Assembly (NCBI GenBank): GCA_947483345.1
Contig: CANKNL010000176.1
Span: forward strand, 1 to 6,385
Direction: 5' to 3'
Source of the DNA: Chitinophagaceae bacterium
Lineage (GTDB): Bacteria; Bacteroidota; Bacteroidia; Chitinophagales; Chitinophagaceae
DNA: 6,385 bases
Shown: one piece after another, positions 1 to 6,327 of the stretch
Position numbering within the stretch: the stretch's first letter is position 1
How the letters are laid out: every line of letters begins with the position of its first letter
Made by a program: the position numbers and the translations under genes
The notes under the pieces: generated by a model
The model's database searches: none
Seen by the model: only the letters and a program-made list of their open reading frames with translations
Told to the model about the DNA's origin: nothing

Positions 1-380
1 ATGGCCAGCAGGCAATACGCTTTAAGTGAATCATTATGAATTTTTTCAGCGAGGGCGATTGCTTTTTGTGTATAATTAAACAGCAATTCATATTGTCCTT
101 TGGCACTGTAAGCCAGTGCGATGTATAAATAGCAACTGCTGATACCATATAGATAATTGTCTTTCTCGGCAAGCAGAAGAGTTTTTTGGCAAAGGGCCAA
201 AGCACTGTCTGCATTGATCGATCTTAATTCTGCAGAAATAGCATTGCGGATATGGATGCTTTCTTTGATATCTGCAGTCTTGGAAAGTTGGTGATAAAGA
301 ACCTGTAATTTTTTATTCTGCGCCTGGGTGCTGTGCATAAAAAAAGACATTGATAAGGCAAGCAGATAAAATAATTTCAT
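1..380 (-). CDS. Exported TPR-repeat protein, N-terminal part (truncated by window edge)
   Basis: An open frame runs from an ATG at 380-378 to the left edge without a stop, giving 126 codons plus two bases, so only the N-terminus is visible. Residues 1 to about 21 form a signal peptide: a Lys at position 2, a hydrophobic core (LFYLLALSMSFFM), then HSTQAQ, with cleavage likely near residue 20. Residues about 45-120 look like helical tetratricopeptide repeats: ADSALALCQKTLLLAEK followed by GISSCYLYIALAYSAKGQYE and an NYTQKAIALAEKI helix. In Bacteroidota this arrangement is commonly the periplasmic sensor part of TPR histidine kinases or TPR-LuxR/HTH regulators, but the deciding C-terminus is outside the window, so that is inference. 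The start lies four bases after the dapB stop, so it is probably co-transcribed and perhaps translationally coupled. No Shine-Dalgarno sequence is visible. Confidence 0.8.
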   Translation of the reverse strand, partial: MKLFYLLALSMSFFMHSTQAQNKKLQVLYHQLSKTADIKESIHIRNAISAELRSINADSALALCQKTLLLAEKDNYLYGISSCYLYIALAYSAKGQYELLFNYTQKAIALAEKIHNDSLKAYCLLA

Positions 381-384
381 AGGC

Positions 385-1104
385 TCAAGATATATTTAAA
401 ACATCTTTCATGGTAAAGATGCCTTTTTTATTAAACATGTATTCTGCTGCTAAAACAGCGCCCAAAGCAAATCCCAGCCGGTTGTGTGCGGTGTGTATGA
501 TCTCAATATCATCTACTGCAGAACTGTATTTTATGCGATGAGTACCTGCGGCCGGGTCTTCTCTTTTGCTGATAATGGTCAGTTCATCGGGCTGGGCAGA
601 GGCCTGATTTATCCATGTATGTTTACGGGGAATGGCCTGCAATATTTGTTCGGCCAAGGTGATGGCGGTTCCGCTGGGGGCATCTTTCTTTTGTGTATGA
701 TGCAGTTCTTCTATACCAACCTCATAGTCTGTATGCGGGTTCATCAACCGGGCCAGTTTTTTATTGATTTCAAAAAAAATATTAACGCCCACACTAAAAT
801 TGCTGGCGTATAAAAAACTGCCATTGTTGTCTTTGCAATACTGTTCAACTTCAGACCAGTTGTGGAGCCATCCAGTACTGCCACTGATTACGGGGATAGA
901 CGCTTTTAAACAGGACAGTATATTTTCTTTGGCACTTTGGGGTCCGGTAAATTCTATGGCTACATCACAAGCTTGTAAATTGTCCTTTGTAAAAGCATCT
1001 ATAGAGTCAATATCTATTTTTAAATCAATGGTATGGCCACGCTGCAAGGCGATGGATTCAATTGTTTTACCCATTTTGCCATATCCGACTAATGCAATCT
1101 TCAT
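385..1104 (-). CDS. dapB: 4-hydroxy-tetrahydrodipicolinate reductase (DapB)
   Basis: Cytosolic enzyme that reduces 4-hydroxy-tetrahydrodipicolinate to tetrahydrodipicolinate with NAD(P)H, in the lysine and meso-diaminopimelate pathway. Numbered from the chosen start (239 aa), the N-terminal Rossmann fold has the dinucleotide loop VGYGKMG at 6-12, EFTGP at 51-55 and SGSTGW at 74-79. The catalytic signature ELHHTQKKDAPSGTA lies near 133-147, with H135, H136 and K139 equivalent to E. coli H159/H160/K163. The SKRED-GTH segment and the C-terminal IIHTAHNRLGFALGAV match the substrate-binding and oligomerisation domain. It is shorter than the E. coli enzyme (273 aa), as is usual for the compact Bacteroidota form. 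An in-frame ATG three codons earlier (1111-1113) is possible. I chose 1104 because MKIALVGYGKMG is the typical family start. It follows the DUF5683 gene in the same direction. All key residues are present. Confidence 0.96.
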   Translation of the reverse strand: MKIALVGYGKMGKTIESIALQRGHTIDLKIDIDSIDAFTKDNLQACDVAIEFTGPQSAKENILSCLKASIPVISGSTGWLHNWSEVEQYCKDNNGSFLYASNFSVGVNIFFEINKKLARLMNPHTDYEVGIEELHHTQKKDAPSGTAITLAEQILQAIPRKHTWINQASAQPDELTIISKREDPAAGTHRIKYSSAVDDIEIIHTAHNRLGFALGAVLAAEYMFNKKGIFTMKDVLNIS

Positions 1105-1152
1105 TGTGATCATTAAAAAGTAAAGAAAACGCGATACCGTAAATGAAGATAA

Positions 1153-1752
1153 TTATTTTGACTGGGTTTTTCCGATGTTCAGCACAATACTTAATCCGTT
1201 AGTATTGGCCAGCTGGCTGTAACCCGGCCTGATCTGTAAACTTAAATCATCCGTTATATCAAATGTTTTGAGGTGGGCATCAACGGTTGCATCTACCACA
1301 TTCAATCCCCAAAAAACAATAAAAAATAAGACGGTGTAGTCAACATTTTGCCTGACCTGGTTTCTAAAACTTTTGATCCTGTCGGGCTGATCCTTTACTG
1401 TAAAATACGGTTGGGGAATGAGGTAATCGTTACTCGGGTCGCCATCTATGGCATTGGTATAGGCATTCTTAGCCGCTTTATATTGGTTTACATTTCTAAA
1501 AAAAATATAAGCGGTTGTTCCTAATGCGGCATATACAACGGGGATCTTCCAGTATTTTTTATTGGTTGCCTGCCCCCAGCCAGGTAAAATGGCAGAGCGA
1601 TATGAGGCAATACGCGGACTGTAAGCTTTAGACGAATCGGGTTTTGAAAAAATACGGGTGTTCTTTTTTTTAATACTGTCTTTTTGAGCATAAACTGGGT
1701 GGTATGCAAAAAAAATACTGATTAAAAAAATAAGGATAAATGCTTTAAACAT
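1153..1752 (-). CDS. DUF5683 domain-containing envelope protein
   Basis: A 199-residue protein of unknown function, recognised as DUF5683 from its motifs and its position between parB and dapB. Residues 1-22 form a signal peptide or N-terminal anchor (hydrophobic FILIFLISIFFAY, then HPVYAQ). A basic, Ser-rich linker follows (about 24-45). The family core begins at SAILPGWGQ and NKKYWKIPVVY (53-74), and a likely membrane helix spans about 70-86. A polar region with Asp/Asn-rich DGDPSNDY (103-110) leads to a second hydrophobic helix at about 139-155 (TVLFFIVFWGLNVVDA). The conserved-looking VDAHLKTFDITDDLSLQIRP follows at 157-176, and the tail has a beta-strand character. Two internal helices suggest inner-membrane association. 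The start ATG shares one base with the parB stop (TAATG), indicating coupled translation with ParB. No enzymatic motif is visible. Confidence 0.88.
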   Translation of the reverse strand: MFKAFILIFLISIFFAYHPVYAQKDSIKKKNTRIFSKPDSSKAYSPRIASYRSAILPGWGQATNKKYWKIPVVYAALGTTAYIFFRNVNQYKAAKNAYTNAIDGDPSNDYLIPQPYFTVKDQPDRIKSFRNQVRQNVDYTVLFFIVFWGLNVVDATVDAHLKTFDITDDLSLQIRPGYSQLANTNGLSIVLNIGKTQSK

Positions 1753-2660
1753 TAAGATACATTAATATTAAATTTATCAAGCAAGGCATTCAGTTCTTCA
1801 ACAGAATAGTATTCAAACAAAATACTGCCAGTACCTTTTTTGCCTTGTTTCATTTTAACACGGGTATTAAAACTGGAGGCTAAATTATCTTCAATCTTTT
1901 TAAAATTAGCCGGCAGCGCTGGTTTTACAGGAACTTTAACAGCCGATGTATATTGCTTTCTTACCAGTTCTTCTGTCTGGCGTACAGAAAGTCCTTTTAA
2001 TTTGATGTCGTTAAAAATGTATAATTGTTTATCAATGACATCCACATTTATTAACGCTCTGGCATGCCCCATGCTGATCACGCCGGTACGCACAGCCACC
2101 TGAATATCGGGGGGTAATTTTAACAAACGGATATAATTGGCAACCGTACTTCTTTCTTTACCCATTCTTTCGGATACCTGTTCCTGTGTGTATTCCAGTT
2201 CATCCATCAAACGCTTATAACTTAAAGCAATCTCAATAGCGTTCAAATCTTTTCGTTGCAGATTTTCTAAAAGTGATAACTCCAGCAACTGTGCATCATT
2301 GGCCTGCCTGATATAAACCGGTAAATCTTTTAAGCCCGCCATTTTTGCAGCCCTTAACCGTCGCTCACCTGCAATCAGTCTGTATTTACCATTGGCTAAT
2401 TTGGCAACAGTCAGTGGTTGAATGATGTCGTGCATTTTTATGGATGCGGCCAGTTCCTGTAAGTCGGCCAAATCAAAATCATGGCGGGGCTGTTTAGGAT
2501 TTATTTCAATCTGATCGGCGGGAATGCGCATGGATACAGAGGCTTGTTCCATCAATTCGGGTCTTAAATTGCCGGCTGTATTCTTTAAATCGGCATCAAT
2601 GTTTTGTAATAAACTTCTGATCCCTTTTCCTAAAGCATCTTTTTTATTCGGTTGAGACAT
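1752..2660 (-). CDS. parB: ParB/Spo0J chromosome partitioning protein
   Basis: DNA-binding CTPase clamp that loads at parS sites and works with ParA in origin segregation. Numbered from the chosen start (302 aa), the N-terminal ALGKGIRSLL (9-18) is the short basic peptide by which chromosomal ParBs contact ParA. The CTP-binding N-domain follows: IEINPKQPRHDFD (51-63), LAASIKMHDIIQPLTV (70-85), GERRLRAAK (98-106) and ENLQRKDLNAIE (132-143). The helix-turn-helix that reads parS is about 157-181 (YTQEQVSERMGKERSTVANYIRLLK). A Lys/Pro linker (about 240-250) leads to the dimerisation domain (252-300). A longer reading from an ATG at 2703-2705 would add 15 residues (MHIGICAHLPIGTLI) that are just a translation of the repeat-rich spacer, so I chose MSQPNKKDALGKG. 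It lies 131 bases after parA and overlaps the next gene by one base. Confidence 0.95.
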   Translation of the reverse strand: MSQPNKKDALGKGIRSLLQNIDADLKNTAGNLRPELMEQASVSMRIPADQIEINPKQPRHDFDLADLQELAASIKMHDIIQPLTVAKLANGKYRLIAGERRLRAAKMAGLKDLPVYIRQANDAQLLELSLLENLQRKDLNAIEIALSYKRLMDELEYTQEQVSERMGKERSTVANYIRLLKLPPDIQVAVRTGVISMGHARALINVDVIDKQLYIFNDIKLKGLSVRQTEELVRKQYTSAVKVPVKPALPANFKKIEDNLASSFNTRVKMKQGKKGTGSILFEYYSVEELNALLDKFNINVS

Positions 2661-2791
2661 AATCAATGTACCAATTGGCAAATGGGCACATATGCCAATA
2701 TGCACATGTGCGGATGAATGAATTTTTGTTTAAAATTAATGAGGGTTCTAACTTATCCATTTGTAAAAATGCAAATGGGCACATGGTCTCA
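2661..2791. repeat. Repeat- and palindrome-rich parA-parB spacer
   Basis: This 131-base spacer carries an exact 14-base direct repeat, GCAAATGGGCACAT, at 2678-2691 and 2771-2784, one copy near each end. It also holds the palindromes CCAATTGG (2671-2678) and GCACATGTGC (2702-2711). The stretch 2671-2711 reads as degenerate short units of a CAT-TTGC/CAT-TGGC theme. CCATTTG (2757-2763) and CAAATGG (2772-2778) could form a 7-base-pair hairpin with an 8-base loop, 13 bases after the parA stop in the transcript. There is no following T-run, so it is not a convincing terminator, although it could act as an RNA-processing or stability element. I see no consensus promoter in it. The repeats are seen directly; any role is unknown. 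Confidence 0.7.
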
Positions 2792-3592
2792 TTATTGTAT
2801 TATTCTGTCTTTGTCTTTTATTTTAGTCATATTATTTTTCTGTAAAATTTCTTTAGCCAGATTCAGGTAATTGATAGCGCCCTTACTGTCGGCATCATAC
2901 AATATCACCGGCTTTCCAAAGCTGGGGGCCTCACTAAGCCTGGTATTCCGGTGAATGATGCTGCTAAAAACGATATCTTCAAAATGGCGGCGAACTTCGC
3001 TTACCACCTGGTTACAAAGCCGCAGCCGGCCATCATACATGGTCATTAAAATACCTTCAATCTTTAAACTGGTGTTCAACCTGTTTTGTACAATTTTAAT
3101 GGTGTTTAATAATTTGCCTAATCCTTCCAATGCGAAAAATTCGGTTTGTACGGGTACCACCACACTATCGGAAGCGGTTAATGCATTAACAGTTATCAAT
3201 CCCAAAGAGGGAGAGCAATCAATGATAATAAAATCATAATCATCCCTGATGGGGGCCAATATCTTCTTCAGTACCATTTCGCGGTTTGGATAATTGATCA
3301 TCTCAATTTCGGCACCAACCAGATCAATATGCGATGGTAAAACATCTAAATAAGGGATTTCAGATTTTAAAATCATATCCTTTGCCGATGCCTCATTAAC
3401 CATGCAGTCATATAGGCTTTGAGTAATATTATGTAAATCAAAACCTGTACCCGTGGTACTATTGGCCTGTGGATCTGCATCTACCAGCAATGTTTTAAAT
3501 TCCAGTACGGCTAAACTGGCAGCCAGGTTAATAGCCGTTGTTGTTTTTCCTACTCCTCCTTTTTGATTTGCTACTCCTATTATTTTCGCCAT
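2792..3592 (-). CDS. parA: ParA/Soj chromosome partitioning ATPase
   Basis: ATPase of the ParA/MinD family that binds the nucleoid as an ATP dimer and moves ParB-parS complexes. The 266 residues show the deviant Walker A KGGVGKTT at 11-18 with the signature lysine K11 and P-loop lysine K16. The A' box LLVDADPQANST lies at 35-46, and the Walker B strand FIIIDCSPSLG at 121-131 with D125. QTEFFALEGL (149-158) and RNTRLSEAPSFGKP (215-228), followed by the YDADSKGAINYLNLAKEIL helix (232-250), are typical of chromosomal Soj proteins. The short length without an N-terminal HTH separates it from plasmid type Ia ParAs. The C-terminal extension NNMTKIKDKDRIIQ is basic and variable. The ATG at 3592 is fixed by the family start MAKIIGVANQKGG. 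It lies directly upstream of parB, with a heptad repeat just upstream of its start. Confidence 0.96.
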   Translation of the reverse strand: MAKIIGVANQKGGVGKTTTAINLAASLAVLEFKTLLVDADPQANSTTGTGFDLHNITQSLYDCMVNEASAKDMILKSEIPYLDVLPSHIDLVGAEIEMINYPNREMVLKKILAPIRDDYDFIIIDCSPSLGLITVNALTASDSVVVPVQTEFFALEGLGKLLNTIKIVQNRLNTSLKIEGILMTMYDGRLRLCNQVVSEVRRHFEDIVFSSIIHRNTRLSEAPSFGKPVILYDADSKGAINYLNLAKEILQKNNMTKIKDKDRIIQ

Positions 3593-3597
3593 AGTAT

Positions 3598-3632
3598 CGT
3601 TGTTCGTTGTTCGTTGACCGTTGTTGGTTGCA
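3598..3632. repeat. Heptad tandem repeat (AACAACG on the minus strand) upstream of parA
   Basis: Five consecutive 7-base units fill 3598-3632. On the plus strand they read CGTTGTT, CGTTGTT, CGTTGAC, CGTTGTT and GGTTGCA, so three are identical and two diverged. In the parA sense the units are A/C-rich (AACAACG) and end five bases before the ATG, so they lie in the probable 5' untranslated region or in the link from the upstream hydrolase gene. Slippage here would change the spacing upstream of parA without touching the protein. No regulator is known to me for this element. Confidence 0.75.
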
Positions 3633-3675
3633 GCGCCTTTTTTTGGTGCACATACAAGGCTTTACGGCCAACAGG

Positions 3676-4356
3676 TTAAAGCACTATTGTTTCCCCAATG
3701 GCCGGAAGCTTTAATTCCAGTTCATTTGTCTTAAATAAACCCATTGCTTTTTGATGATCTGTTTTTATGAAGCCAAAGGTATCGTAATGTACTCCAATAA
3801 CCAGTTTAGTTTGAACCATTTTTGCAGCCTGTACGGCATCTGTTATCCCCATTGTAAAATTGTCGCCGATGGGTAGAACCGCAAAATCAATATTGGCAAA
3901 CAACGGAATTAACTGCATATCCAGGGTTAAAGCGGTATCACCGGCATAATAAAAATTCTGTTCATCATTCATAATTATAAAACCCAGCGGGGTTCCGCCA
4001 TAAGCGCCATCGGGTAAGGATGAAGAATGAATAGCATTCACGCATTTGAGGGTACCGAAATCAAATTGCCATTTACCTCCGGAGTTCATGGGATGGTATT
4101 TTTCGATTCCTTTGCCGGCAAACCACATGGCCACTTCATAATTGGCAATGATGGTAGCGCCGGTTCTTTTTGCAATTACTTCGGCATCAGCAACATGGTC
4201 GAAGTGACCATGACTGAGTAAAATATAATCAGCCTCTATACAGTTAATATCAATTGCCAAAGCCAGTTCATTGCCCGAAATAAACGGATCAAACAACAGT
4301 TTTTTACCATTTACTGTTACACTAAAACAGGAATGGCCGAAATAAGTAAATTGCAT
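3676..4356 (-). CDS. UPF0173 metal-dependent hydrolase (metallo-beta-lactamase fold, UlaG-like)
   Basis: A 226-residue cytosolic protein of the UlaG-like branch of the metallo-beta-lactamase superfamily, in the group usually annotated UPF0173. It starts with the family hallmark MQFTYFGHSCF (H8) and LLFDPFISGN (20-29). The metal-binding motif is HGHFDHVAD at 49-57 (H49, H51, D53, H54). Further ligands are probably H110 (AIHSSS), D140 (YYAGDTA) and H190 (IGVHYDTF). No signal peptide is visible, and length and motif order are complete for the family. The substrate is not known; UlaG itself is an L-ascorbate-6-phosphate lactonase, but this group is broad and that activity should not be assumed. 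It is the first gene of the leftward cluster, 83 bases upstream of parA, and a consensus promoter precedes it. It may be co-transcribed with parA or may simply be a neighbour. Confidence 0.92.
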   Translation of the reverse strand: MQFTYFGHSCFSVTVNGKKLLFDPFISGNELALAIDINCIEADYILLSHGHFDHVADAEVIAKRTGATIIANYEVAMWFAGKGIEKYHPMNSGGKWQFDFGTLKCVNAIHSSSLPDGAYGGTPLGFIIMNDEQNFYYAGDTALTLDMQLIPLFANIDFAVLPIGDNFTMGITDAVQAAKMVQTKLVIGVHYDTFGFIKTDHQKAMGLFKTNELELKLPAIGETIVL

Positions 4357-4430
4357 ACTACAATATTTATTAATCCCAACCGTCTAATATTAAAAGAGCC
4401 TGTTTGCAAGCTTAATGGCTGTTAGGATGG

Positions 4431-4462
4431 CAAATTTAACCATTCGGCATAAAAATGTACAA
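4431..4462 (-). promoter_or_regulatory. Bacteroidota-type promoter for the leftward hydrolase/par cluster
   Basis: On the minus strand, TTG at 4462-4460 is followed after 21 bases by TAAATTTG at 4438-4431, an exact match to the -7 consensus TAnnTTTG used by the primary sigma factor of Bacteroides and Flavobacterium. The spacing is within the reported range. Transcription would start near 4425, giving a leader of about 70 bases before the hydrolase ATG at 4356. It is the only consensus-quality promoter I found in the window. Assigning it to the whole six-gene cluster is inference from the short gene gaps. Confidence 0.6.
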
Positions 4463-4473
4463 CAAAGAAGCAT

Positions 4474-4499
4474 CTTAATTGTAATATTGATTAATTAAG
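4474..4499. repeat. Inverted repeat in the divergent intergenic region
   Basis: CTTAATT at 4474-4480 is mirrored by AATTAAG at 4493-4499 across a 12-base AT-rich centre. It lies 22 bases before the start of the FMN reductase gene and upstream of the leftward promoter. It could be an operator for a dimeric regulator, but in AT-rich DNA a seven-base arm may occur by chance. The rest of the 165-base gap (4357-4521) shows no other gene or RNA that I recognise. Confidence 0.3.
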
Positions 4500-4521
4500 T
4501 CCTTAAACAGGCAACATTTGT

Positions 4522-5058
4522 ATGATTACCATAATATCGGGCACAAACAGAAAACTCAGTAATACCAGTAAAATAGCCAGAGAATACCAGCTTATTTTAC
4601 ATAAAAAGGGCTTTGAAGCGGCTATTTTTTCATTGGAAGACGTTAATCTTTGGGAATATACTGCTGCATTTGAAAAAATTGAAAATGACCTGCTGAAGCC
4701 TACCACGCATTTTATTATCATATCGCCTGAATACAATGGCAGTTTCCCTGGGATATTAAAAATGCTTTTTGATAACAGCCGTTCTCATGAGATATGGTTT
4801 CATAAAAAAGCTTTACTTACCGGTGTTGCTACCGGCAGGGCCGGTAATTTGCGGGGGATGGATCACCTGGCCGATGTGTTGAATTATCTGAAAATTACGG
4901 TACATCCGAATAAACTACCCATTTCGGTAGTGGATAAGGTTGTTGGCCATGATGGAAAAATCATTGATGCCCAAACGTTGAATGCCATCCATCAGCAATT
5001 AGACGAATTTATTTTTTGGGGCGCATTAAATCCTGATCTCAACAGCGTTAAACTTTAA
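4522..5058 (+). CDS. NAD(P)H-dependent FMN reductase-family oxidoreductase
   Basis: A 178-residue flavodoxin-fold protein of the NADPH-dependent FMN reductase family, which typically binds FMN and reduces quinones, azo compounds, chromate or free flavin. The N-terminal strand ITIISGTNRKLSNTSKIA (2-19) carries the SGTNR...NTSK loop that cradles the FMN phosphate. SPEYNGSFPGILKMLFDN (68-85) is the family signature contacting the isoalloxazine ring and helping to form the dimer. ATGRAGNLRGMDHL (103-116) is the third flavin-facing segment. Length matches the family (about 175-190). No signal or membrane segment is present, so it is cytosolic. The physiological substrate cannot be read from sequence. 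The ATG at 4522 is right because the first strand begins immediately. It is the first gene of the rightward pair, nine bases before the next gene, with no consensus promoter identified. Confidence 0.92.
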   Translation: MITIISGTNRKLSNTSKIAREYQLILHKKGFEAAIFSLEDVNLWEYTAAFEKIENDLLKPTTHFIIISPEYNGSFPGILKMLFDNSRSHEIWFHKKALLTGVATGRAGNLRGMDHLADVLNYLKITVHPNKLPISVVDKVVGHDGKIIDAQTLNAIHQQLDEFIFWGALNPDLNSVKL

Positions 5059-5067
5059 ACGATAACC

Positions 5068-6327
5068 ATGCATTCAATTAGAACACCCATCGGTAGTTTT
5101 TTCATTATCGTTATTTTGCTATTGATGGACACATATATTTTTCAGGCCATCAAAACGGTTAGCTTATCCGCTTCACCCAAATTAAAAGTTGTCATCTATT
5201 CGGTTTATTGGGTACTTTCTGCCATTGCAATTATCTGCTTTCTGCTATTTGTTTTTACAGAGCAAAGTTTTATGGGAAAAAAATTCAGAACCTATCTGTT
5301 TGCTACTTTTATTGGTTTGTTTTTGGCTAAACTGGTGGCGGTTGTTTTCTTTTTTGTTGATGATGTAAGGCGGGTTATACAATGGGTTTCGCTAAAATTA
5401 TTTTTTGATAAACCTGTTGCCCCGGCCATGTATGCTGATGGCATTAGCCGGTCAGCCTTCTTGAGCTGGTTTGGATTGGCTGCCGGTGGGTCAATATTTG
5501 GCAGTTTGCTTTATGGTTTCAGCAATAAATATAATTACAGAATAAAACGCCTCCAGCTCCGCTATGATCATTTACCTGCTGCTTTTAAAGGGTTAAAAAT
5601 TATTCATATCAGTGATATACACAGTGGCAGCTTTACGGATAAAAAAGCGGTGCAACGAGGGGTTGAAAAAATACAACTTGAAAAGCCGGATATTATTTTA
5701 TTTACCGGCGACCTGGTTAATGACCGGTCGACTGAAATGGCAGATTATATGGATGTGTTTAATAAATTGAATGCGCCAATGGGTGTGTTTAGTTCTTTGG
5801 GCAATCATGATTATGGTGATTATGTTAGATGGCCCTATGCCGGTGTTTCAAAAGATCAGAATCTCGAAAATCTTAAAAAAATACATGCCGAACTGGGCTG
5901 GCGTTTGTTGATGAATGAGCATGTGGTATTGGAAAAAGACGGCGCCGAAATAGCTTTGTTGGGCATCGAAAACTGGAGCAATAAGGCCCGTTTTCCAAAA
6001 CATGGCAGGATGGATCTGGCGCATCAGGGAACAGAAAAATATCCTTTTAAAATATTGTTGAGTCATGATCCCAGTCATTGGGATGCAGAGGTGAAAACAA
6101 AATATACGAATGTGGATTTAATGCTTAGTGGCCATACTCATGGTATGCAGTTTGGCGTGGAGATACCTGGTTTTAAATGGAGTCCTGTACAATATATGTA
6201 TAAACAATGGGCGGGCTTATATGAAGACGGGAAACAAAAGCTGTACGTTAATCCGGGCTTTGGTTTTATAGGATACCCGGGCAGGGTAGGGATATTACCT
6301 GAGATAACGGTAATAGAATTGTTGTAA
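5068..6327 (+). CDS. Membrane-anchored calcineurin-type metallophosphoesterase
   Basis: A 419-residue protein with two parts. Residues 1 to about 152 contain four likely transmembrane helices: about 11-29, 40-63, 76-98 and 130-152. Residues about 160-419 are a calcineurin-like phosphoesterase domain resembling the YkuE/YaeI branch. Its dinuclear metal motifs are complete: SDIH at 182-185 (D183, H185), GDLVND at 214-219 (D215), GNHD at 245-248, LSHDP with H333, and GHTHG at 355-359. The closing KLYVNPGFGFIGYPGRVG segment is typical of Bacteroidota members. Four helices would place both ends on the same side of the membrane; which side is not clear from the sequence. Related enzymes act on phosphodiester or pyrophosphate bonds of lipids, but the substrate here is not known. 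It is probably co-transcribed with the FMN reductase gene nine bases upstream. Confidence 0.93.
   Translation: MHSIRTPIGSFFIIVILLLMDTYIFQAIKTVSLSASPKLKVVIYSVYWVLSAIAIICFLLFVFTEQSFMGKKFRTYLFATFIGLFLAKLVAVVFFFVDDVRRVIQWVSLKLFFDKPVAPAMYADGISRSAFLSWFGLAAGGSIFGSLLYGFSNKYNYRIKRLQLRYDHLPAAFKGLKIIHISDIHSGSFTDKKAVQRGVEKIQLEKPDIILFTGDLVNDRSTEMADYMDVFNKLNAPMGVFSSLGNHDYGDYVRWPYAGVSKDQNLENLKKIHAELGWRLLMNEHVVLEKDGAEIALLGIENWSNKARFPKHGRMDLAHQGTEKYPFKILLSHDPSHWDAEVKTKYTNVDLMLSGHTHGMQFGVEIPGFKWSPVQYMYKQWAGLYEDGKQKLYVNPGFGFIGYPGRVGILPEITVIELL

Noticed and set aside
484..813. Plus-strand open frame opposite dapB
   Set aside because: It lies entirely over dapB, whose catalytic motifs are intact on the other strand. 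The translation is Cys/Phe-rich with no recognisable domain.
2702..2711. GCACATGTGC as a parS centromere site near parB
   Set aside because: The known parS core is CACGTG with TGTT/AACA-type arms. This palindrome has CATG at its centre and the wrong flanks. I found no CACGTG-centred parS-like site anywhere in the window.
2757..2778. CCATTTG/CAAATGG hairpin as an intrinsic terminator between parA and parB
   Set aside because: The stem is AT-rich and short, and no T-run follows on the transcript strand. Termination here would also separate parA from parB.
4482..4489. TAATATTG as the plus-strand -7 element
   Set aside because: One base off consensus, and there is no TTG at a suitable distance upstream.
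4513..4520. AACATTTG just before the FMN reductase start as a -7 promoter element
   Set aside because: It lacks the first T of TAnnTTTG, and transcription would begin inside the coding sequence, while the N-terminal FMN loop shows that the ATG at 4522 is the true start.
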